A stretch of 64,000 nucleotides of DNA from Guadua angustifolia (lineage: Eukaryota; Streptophyta; Magnoliopsida; Poales; Poaceae): contig JAYEVE010001380.1 of the NCBI GenBank assembly GCA_036346375.1, positions 166,987 through 230,986 of the forward strand. The letters run 5' to 3'. The first letter of the stretch is position 1; each line of letters opens with the position of its first letter. Shown here piece by piece: positions 55,721 through 64,000 of this stretch. The notes under the pieces are model-generated. The model was not told the origin of the DNA. It made no database searches and worked only from the letters and a program-made list of their open reading frames with translations. A program made the position numbers and the translations under genes.

Positions 55721-58700
55721 TGTAGTGACCCCCATTTTTACACAGAATGCAAAAATAGAAATCTAATGTGCTTGCAGTTCTAGTCCCTAGATCAGTAACT
55801 AGTACGCACATTTACAACAATTGGAATCACAACCATACATTATTTTAATTAGCGGAAACTAATATACAAAGAATCTTACAACTCGAGTATATATAACGAC
55901 AAAAAGCAAAGCACGGTAGTGTGCCCATCCATCCCTTGAGCAAGCGACGAGACATAAATCCCTAGAAAAGAACGCTTCAATGAAGATCCTGCATCCTGCG
56001 ACGAAAACAAACATACGAAGCTTCGCTAACTTACCACCTAAAAACAACAAATTAAGCAAGGGTGAGTACTTTCGTACTCCGCAAGACTTAAGATGGTATT
56101 TGCAAATGCATAAATGTAGGCCAAGTCAAAGGAGGCTACTACAGTTAATTTGCATAAAGCAAAATTGAATTTGAAAATCAAGTTGTTCGCAAACGGAATT
56201 TATAAGAGCAAGTTTAATTGATAACAAATAAGTAAAGTATAAGTAACACTCACAGTCCTCTATGACGTGAGCGACGAATAATCCAAATCCTGAAATCCAT
56301 CAATGTCGGCCCTTTGACATAAAGCACAGTTGCTAAACAAGTTCAAACCAAAATCCATTTTCAAAAAATACCAAAGTTTAGCATTGGAATGACTTCACCA
56401 AATGCCCATGACCGCGGGCGTGGCTAATCGATTAGATTTATTCTCTGCAGAGGTGTACAACTTTACCCACAAGTCATGGCCTTTTCATTTTGCCGCATGC
56501 TTCCCGGCCCTCTTTGGCGGGCGGCCAGAATGTTCATGACAAAAACATTTACATTATCTGGGTTAACCGCTTTTGACCAGGCGTTAACCCATACTATGGG
56601 AAAGAAGCGCCGTGCCACTGAATTTTACGGATTCGGACACTCTGTGTATTCTGTACTAGTCCAGGATCACGCTAGTACACACAGGATAAACAGGTTGAAG
56701 TACCACAATCATACACAACGGAATTAATAATAAAGTACTTCAAGCATAAATAATAACGAGTTACGTGACCTTATGGTCGCCTTACATCAATTCATGCAGG
56801 CGATTAATAGTAAAGTAGCACAAGTTTATCGGCGAAGCAAAAGTAAAACAATGAACCCTTCATATCCACAAAGCTCTTGAGTGCGGCTCAACCCCTTAGT
56901 CCTCTTGGCCTTCGATAAACTCCTCCTCCCAAGCAGCAGCTTCTTCTTCTCGAGGTTTTGTCGATGCAAGGGTGAGTATACAACATACTCAACAAGTCAT
57001 GCACAATGCGGTTCTATTACTACATGCATGGCTTAGTCCAAAGAAAGGCTTAATTGGTTATTTTGCTTAAAGTAGCATTTCTTTTAAATAGGTAATCCTA
57101 TTAGATTAAAAGCGATAAAACCAATATTATTATTGATTAATTTCTCAATTCTTTTTCGAGTTTGGCACACTGACCCTAGTTTCATTCATCGACTTTTGGC
57201 ACACATCCACCCAATCCACATCTTTTATTTTTAAAATCTAACCCTTATTTGTTATCAAGAGCAATGTCGATCATGGACGCGCTATTCGAATAGATTTACA
57301 CACACACTCTGCAGAGGTGTACACTTTACCCACAGGATCTGATCGCTCACCACCAAAGCGATTGATTGCAACAAAGTCTTTCAGAGACTAACATTTAACC
57401 GTTGAACCCTTCGATACTTCCTTCTAACACTTCCCTCACTCGAGCGAAGTTTAGATAGAGCAAGTACTGTTGAATGGGTACCAAGCCGTATACAGTACAC
57501 TTCCCTCTGATTACCTTGGTGTGCCTTTGTCACCCCGAGGTTTCAAAGGAAAGAGGTTAGAAACCTAGTTAACTAGGTCCGTCCCATTAGGACAAGTGGT
57601 TGTACACGGAACTCAGTTCAAAGGCTCGCAAGGTTAAGTCCTTAATTGTCCCGGGCAAGACATCCACTTTATACTTCTCGGCACACAGCCTTCACAATCT
57701 TTCATACAACCCGTTGCCACAGGCCCACTGCACAAGCCTTCTTGCCACTTGCCCGGTCCAAATCATTTCCCACCCGTTTGCATTATTGCAACACATGCCA
57801 ATGCCCACTTCATTGCACGAGTAGAACCACACAGGTCGCTACCCTCAATTCCATTTCATGACATCATTGCATTATTTCAAAATGCGTTCCATAATTGTTT
57901 AGTCAACATTCGTTTGCAATTTGAAAGACATTCAACGCATATAAGCGGGCTAGCGACTAATCACGGTCTAGCCTCCCGTGTTGGCATCATATTAGCATCC
58001 AACATGTTAAACATCTTAGGGTGGACAAGGATTTGGGGCATATATTCATTATAATCAAGGTGGCATAAACAAGTTTGGCTTTTAGCTACCATTTCCCAAT
58101 TTAACCAATAGTATTTGTACTTAACATAGCATGCGATATGGAAATCAAAATATACTTTTAAAACTAGGCAAAAATGGTCAAAGCATGACTTGCCTCCAAA
58201 TAGCAGTTGGTTACGGTCCGAGGTCTGCGATGGGTCTTGAATTCTCCTCGGCGAATTCCGCGACTCGAGTCTAATCGGTACAAGCAAGCACACAATAAAT
58301 ATGTAATACAGACAGCAATATTAACACCAAAAATAAAATAAAATCACCATTAAATAGCTTACATTTTACAAATTTTTGGGCACTGGAATCACCAAATCCG
58401 AGTTAAAATGCAAAAGTTATAGCATTTTTAAGTTTGCTGAAATTCAATTAAATATATAACCGAATTTCTTTATTTATTTTCCTACTGAAAATCCGGATTA
58501 ATTTCCTCGGCGACACGTGTCAGCACAGGAATAAGCCACGTCGCTCTCGGTCAGCGACGGTGGGCGGATAGCGTCGGCCAAGTGGGTCATCACTGCGACA
58601 TGTGGGCCCCACGAAACGATGACTGACCACTCGGCCGATCGACACGCGAGGAAGCATCAAGCCACGCGGCGCATTTCTTCCCGGCCGTTGGATTCAAATC

Positions 58701-60076
58701 CAACGGTCGGTCGTTACCATGTACTGCCGCTACTAAGCCTACGTGGCGCCAGGCGTGTTAGATTGGAGATCTCACTCACGGTTACGCGACGGTTTACTAT
58801 TCCGGCCTATCGTGGACTTACGAGCGGTCGGATGAGAATCAACGGCGAGATCTACCGTGCATAATCAACTCAACTCTACGGGGGAGACGTGGCGCAACGT
58901 CGCCGGTTGGATGAGAATCCGACGGCTGCCGTTACCCAAGCGAAACACTATTGCCAAGCCTACGTGGCCTAAACGGAATCGTCCGATTAAGATCTAATGG
59001 CCATCATTAACCGAAGCATTCAAACTTAGCGCTCTGAAGAAATCGTGGCGTTCTGGTGGACGTCCGATGGAATCGGCGATTTGGCCGAGATTCTGGCTCG
59101 AAGAAGGGCGGCGGCGTTGGTCACCAAACTTGGAGAAGATGCAGTGGGCGACGGCGTTTCTGTGCGTCTTTGGTCGGAAGAAGTAACCCAGCGGGTGCGC
59201 CTCAGCTTGGTGAACTTGGTGAGGGTCTCGGCGACGGCGGGGAGCGGCGAACAACGACGGGAGGTGAAGGAAACCACGGCGGAGATGTTTGCCAACTACG
59301 GCGAGCTACTGGGGAGGCTAGAGAGCACGACAGAGCACGAGCGAACAGACCAAATGAGCGGGGCGAAGGGACCAGTTAAATGCACCGCAGCATGGTCGTC
59401 GAGGTGCCTCGGAGCGCGCGCAAATCCACGCTAATCACAGCCAACAGCGAGCGGCAATGATGCGGCGATGCTCCCTCCGTCTGGCGCGACACGTCCGGGC
59501 CGTCCGATGCTCGAAGATCTGACGGCGCTTGATAAGCGATGGCGCGGCAGAGGCGCTGACGTTCGATCAAGATCCCACGGTCACAGGCGGGCGACGGTTC
59601 GGTTCCCTTCGACACGTGGCGTGATCGTATGGCGCGGTTCTGAAGATCGACGGCCAACGCGAAGCGACAGCGCGACCGTCCGTCACTGATCGTCGGCGCG
59701 AAATCGCGGCGCTAAGGTTACTCGGCACAAGCACGATCTTTGGGCTCGATTATCTATGACTAAGCGAATTTTTCCGATTTAATTAATAAAATAAATCTAG
59801 TAAATCAAAGTAATTATTTAGGGCACTAAAATACGAAAAATTCTAGAAAATATTTGAGCATTTTGAGCCTAAATAAAATATTTTTATTTATTTTTGATAA
59901 ATGCTTTTATATTATTTAATTATTCAAGAAGAAGATAAATTCAAATTAAAATCAAATAATCCCAAATAAAATCCCAAAAATTAGATAAATTCAATTAAAT
60001 GCAAATAAATTTTAAATAATTCATAATTTTAAATAACTCCAAAAATTTAAATTAAGCCAAATTTAGGGCGTTACAA
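55721..60076 (-). mobile_element. Ty3/gypsy LTR-type sequence (possible solo LTR)
   Basis: The plus-strand left edge is TGTAGTGACCCCCATTTTTA and the right edge GGGCGTTACA, so the element strand runs TGTAACGCCC...GGGGGTCACTACA, a usual form of large grass gypsy LTRs. Internally an AT-rich start (59760-60076) is followed by a GC-rich part with repeated ACGTGGC/CACGTGTC words (58490-59720) and then LTR-tail phrases. CTCTGCAGAGGTGTACA(A)CTTTACCCACA occurs twice (56438, 57309), as does GCAAGGGTGAGTA (56056, 56966). The length (4.36 kb) may therefore include an internal duplication or nested LTR. No PBS, PPT or target duplication found beside it. Minus-strand frames near 59050-59650 are not genes. 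Confidence 0.55.
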
Positions 60077-62460
60077 GAACTCGAGCATAGAAATGACGGA
60101 ACTCTCCCATAGCATGGCGTGCAGATTGCATTGGTAAGTAAAAACCCTACAAGCAAACCTAGAAAGGAATGCCTATGCTAACTCCGCCTTCCATAAATGC
60201 AAAGTTAAACCAAGTAACTTAATTGGTTTAAGGTTGCCCCATCCCAACACTTGTGGTTTGCACGGATTTCTTGGATCAATAACGTCCCATTGCTCGATCA
60301 TTAAACCGACGAGCAACACTTCACCCTACACTATGTGCAATTCCTTTACACAACCGGCTATTGCCAATAATCACCAGCGTCAAAACCATAGTTTTATTTT
60401 GGGTTTTAATCAAAATACCAGCAACCAACAAGTGTCATTTCCAATCATTTTAGAAACAATTTTGATTTGATCATTTACCTTGATGATTCTAAAGTATGGC
60501 TAAGCATGAATAATATGAACGTATATACCCATGATGACATTAAGTAATGTCTATCCTTTATCTATGGTTATCAAGGTTCACATATCCATAATTATCAAAG
60601 GAGTTTAAATCGGACAACGGTATAACTACCAATACTACAAAATAGCAAATTTACGAGAAAGTAACGCATGCATAAATTGGTTTAGTAAAACAAAAGAAAA
60701 TTAAATACGGGATCAATATGATCAAAGGGATGCTTGCCTTGCTTAATCCTTGTTTACAACGAAGTCGAGGATTACGGTGATGAAGGCACGACGGAGTTAG
60801 AAAGCGTCGGGTTCTACACGTCGATCAGCGGAAATCTGACAAATAAAAGACTTCAATAAGGGCAAAAAGAAAATAGATAGCAAGAACAAATAAAACTCTT
60901 CACAAGGAGCGAGGATTGCTCTTTAATGAATTTATTAATTTTGATTACTGAATTCAAGATGCAAAATTGGTTAGATTAAAAGAATTAAACATTAGTCTTT
61001 GTTGTATAATGTATGTATGTGAATAGCATTCATTTCTTAATTAACATTGCACAAGAATTTGTTCAGGAATCTTTGGAATGGTTATGATAAGTTCTTGGTA
61101 ATATATTTGTGCTTTTTAAGATGGTTACGGTGATACAAACTTCATAAGTATTGATTTCTCATTTATACTCAAAGTTTATTCATTCATATTACGGTCTTCA
61201 GAAATGTGAACACTTAGGGTTATAAAACTAACAAGATTAATATGTAGATCACCGTGAAGTGAGATTATCTTTTCATAATAGGGTAGTCTATACTTTGGAG
61301 AGCACTACTGGGCTAATTTCATAAGTTTTAGGATTTGGACGAGACATTAAATTCATCGTTGAAAAAGCTTATGTGGCATTATAAAATTTACGTTTACGAA
61401 ATCGGCGAGATGAAACACAAGGTTAACACTTAAGGGTTTTGATTTAGCTAGATCTAGTTGAAAAGCTAGTGGTAAATAAGATGTTTTTCTATAACATGGT
61501 AGTATGAACTTTGTAGAGTGTCTTTAAACTATTTTTACAAATCTTAGCATTTAGACGAGTTATTTTATCTGTTGTTGAAATAGTCTAAATGATCACAATG
61601 TTAATGCTAAATCGGTCATGTTTCATTTTAAGTTTGCGACTACTCTATACATGATCCTTTACTCATTTTTCAGGTATTAGCAGGGTGCAACCCTAGAAGT
61701 GTTTTAAAACTATTTTTACATTATTTTGACTTTCCCCATGATCGATTATTTATTTATTTGCTGTTATGAACTGCTTTTCTTTTTACTAAAAGAATGTAAT
61801 CTAAGTTTTATTTTAAATATTTTTATACACATAGGTCCTTACTAATTCTAGGAACTTGATACAAATTATTTTATTATTTTATGAGCTATTATGTGTTTAT
61901 CTTTAGTAATGGCCACATTAGAGTTTACTAATAATTGTAAAGCAAATATATTAAACTTAGTTCAAAAATTAAATATCTTTGCATGATCAGGTTTATTATA
62001 ATTCCAGAAGCTCATAAGCATTTATTTTATGGTTTTTAGAAGTTATATTTTTCATATGTGCAATAGTGTCCATAATAGTGTGTTTGTTTCATTCTTGATT
62101 TCAATAATTGTTCTATGACCCAAAAATTAAATGTTTTTATAGATTTGAATTAATTCTGGTCTTATCATCATATAAAAATTTATATTATTATTTTATGACT
62201 TATTGTCCACTAATAAAGACCATATTTAGATTATTAAAAAGTTTAATTTAAATAATTCTCCTGTAGCTCAAAAATTACATATTTTTGTATATTTAGAATC
62301 TTACTGATTTTATATGAATATAGGATTTTATTTCATCTTATTTGGATTGAAAATGTGAAAGATATTCATGTTTGAATATTTAAGATTTGGAAAATGCATT
62401 GAAAATGAGAAATCGTTTTCTTGTATTGAAAGCGTCTTTTACTGTTTCATTGGAGTTTCT
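60077..62460 (-). mobile_element. second, diverged gypsy LTR-like region (ends undefined)
   Basis: 60080-60840 repeats the order of motifs found at 57560-58270: a CCCATT... spacer, then GCTTGCCT...TTACAACGAAGTCGAGGATT-type phrases. 61250-61640 has two units spaced ~217 bp around GGTAGT, related in reverse complement to the 187-bp repeats at 46.1-46.5 kb. The remainder is AT-rich with no gene. Confidence 0.35.
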
Positions 62461-64000
62461 CTTGAGACACTGACATGAGGGGCCCGCTCGGCAGTGAGGC
62501 AAAATAGGGGCACGGTTAGGGCTCTCCGGCGACGGCGTTCCGGCGAAGGCGATCGAGGACATGGGGAGGAAGAGCTCGGCGAGGTGCATCCGAAGGTGTA
62601 ATCAATTGATCGGAGGCAAGCGAGAGACATCGCCGAGTTCAGCGGCAATCATGGCGGTGGCTAGTCGGAGTGGACGAACTATCTTGATAGAGCTCGAATG
62701 GGTAGCGGATTAAGCATGAGGAGTGACAGAGGTTCCATTTTCGAGGTTCTTGGAAGGAGAATCTCAGGAGCTCCGCCACCTAGCGGCCGGAGTTGGAGAA
62801 GAAGGGCGATGGCGGTGAGCTCTGATTGAGAATTCTTAAAGGTAGGAGAGGGCCTTTGATGAGTAGAGGTCGTAGATGCTACTGGCGTGAAGCAATTAGG
62901 GGACCACGCAGGGTATTAGTTGGATTCGTGTTCCCTCGGAGCTCTGTTCTCTCGGCAATGGTGGAGCGGCAAGAAGTTAGGTGCTTGAAACTCGCGAGTT
63001 TACGAGTACTCGGAAACTCGACTCGACTTTACTCGAACTCGTTCATAACGAGTCGAGTCGAGTTGGGTTTTGAACTCGTTAAGGTAATGAGTTAAGCGAA
63101 GCGAGTTAACGAGCTTAATGAGTCGAAAAAAACACTATAAGTCGTAATCCTAACCCGTTCCTTCAACCTTCAAATCGATTCTTTTTCCCATTTCACATCT
63201 GCAATTCCCCAATTCCCGGCTTGGTTGCGTCTCCACCTAGCCCTTGCTTCCGACACCTTCGCCGCCCTTGTGCTCCTCTCCTCCACCGACAAGCATCATA
63301 ATGAGCTAAGCGAGGCTAACTCGAGCCAACTCGAGTTTTTAACGAAGTCGAGCAAGAGTTGAGTTTTCATTTCGTTAAGAAAACGAGTCGAGTCGAGTTA
63401 GTCGAGTTGGCTCGAAATCAAGCACCGTGCTTCGGCTTGGAGAATAGCTAAGAAGGAGAGGAGGCTCAATTGCGGCGCTATTGCGCTACTTATAGCCGCG
63501 GAAAGGAGCACCGGCGTTTGAACGCCGTGACGGAATCTTTGTCGCGGAACGACGATTAATGGCGGTGCATAATTGCAGCTCGTGGCTCTGATGCGGTAGC
63601 GGTATGGTTAGAAACTCGAGGATGAGCGTGGTGAGGCGATTGCTCGGCGATCTTTGCAAGGACGCGGAGTGGTTGGGCGAAGGCGCGAAGTGGTCGAGCA
63701 GAGAAGGCAAAGTCGGTCCAGCAAGCGGAAGAAGAAGGTGAAGGCCAAGGTGAGGGCCGAGGGTGACCGGTGGGGACTGGGCCACTGGTAGTGAGAGATA
63801 AGCTCAGACCTTCTTGCGTCGATGAATGGGCCAGCACAACTCATGGGTCCCACTTGTCGGTGAGAAAGGGAGACTAGATATTTTGGCTGGAAATTCTTTG
63901 AACAAGTTTGCATTAAGACAGCCATCAAATCACTGCCCAATTTGTCAAGGATTTTTAATAAGGTATCCAGTTAGTGTACTGCCTCCAGTAAAAACTTTGG
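62461..64000. other. GC-rich block with a foldback insertion, continuing past the window
   Basis: 62480-62960 and 63430-63870 are GC-rich and open in several frames. Their composition resembles the GC-rich part of the gypsy LTR at 58.5-59.7 kb. No domain recognised in any frame. GGGTCCCACTTGTCGGTGAG at 63845 is a phrase common near grass LTR promoters. Confidence 0.35.
62980..63426. mobile_element. foldback MITE built on CGAGTCGAGT repeats
   Basis: It opens GGTGCTTGAAACTCG and closes CGAAATCAAGCACC. Both arms are dense in CTCGACTCGA/TCGAGTCGAG words and are inverted relative to each other, with a ~170-bp non-repetitive centre (63130-63300). Flanking duplication not clear. Confidence 0.65.

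Noticed and set aside
59045..59434. 129-codon plus-strand frame and antisense frames near 59.0-59.65 kb as a gene
   Set aside because: They sit in the GC-rich part of a gypsy LTR-type block, overlap each other on both strands and show no domain.

Overview
The window looks like plant nuclear DNA, most likely from a grass (Poaceae). The evidence is short Tourist-type MITEs with TAA target duplications, large Ty1/copia and Ty3/gypsy LTR elements, plant LINE remnants, a MULE carrying a plant mobile domain gene, and host genes with plant-type introns. Nothing in it is prokaryotic. I cannot name the species. Most of the sequence is nested transposable elements with a few host genes or gene relics between them.

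Layout. (1) 1-20.6 kb: a ~4.25 kb segment (2-4246) recurs almost perfectly at 16392-20636 (offset 16390). Each copy carries the end of a Tourist MITE, a 2-oxoglutarate dioxygenase gene fragment and a LINE 3' remnant. Between the copies lie another Tourist MITE (4326-4685), a decayed four-exon CPP1-type chloroplast chaperone gene on the minus strand (5196-7798), a palindromic foldback element (about 8480-9345), a 5'-truncated copia element with an intact-looking 3' LTR (12081-14637), a gypsy LTR remnant and tRNA-like fragments. (2) 20.6-28 kb: an unassigned AT-rich stretch, a minus-strand Ty3/gypsy relic (22.26-24.67 kb) with its 5' LTR (24675-25053), a phytocyanin gene fragment cut by that LTR, and a second foldback element (about 25607-26378). 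(3) 28-47.3 kb: a ~19 kb MULE whose inverted ends (28007-28262 and about 47040-47275) are built from small palindromes. It holds a decayed mudrA-type transposase gene and a decayed plant mobile domain (PMD) gene, and is split by an 11 kb copia-type element (29086-40244) that has ~3.1 kb LTRs and only a gag gene. (4) 47.3-55.1 kb: two apparently intact host genes, a PGG-domain membrane protein (48627-49558, plus) and an ALKBH2-type DNA demethylase (53011-54987, minus). A 172-bp tandem repeat, a hAT transposase tail and a LINE fragment lie between them. (5) 55.1-64 kb: gypsy LTR-type sequence in minus orientation plus another foldback element.

The two intact genes look like housekeeping or membrane functions with no common pathway; everything else is relic or mobile DNA. 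The most unusual signal is in the giant copia LTRs: at least a dozen small hairpins share an invariant AACACAT loop while their stems differ in sequence yet stay self-complementary. Two further points deserve a look: the palindrome-built MULE ends, and the confinement of nearly all differences between the 4.25 kb repeats to the dioxygenase fragment.
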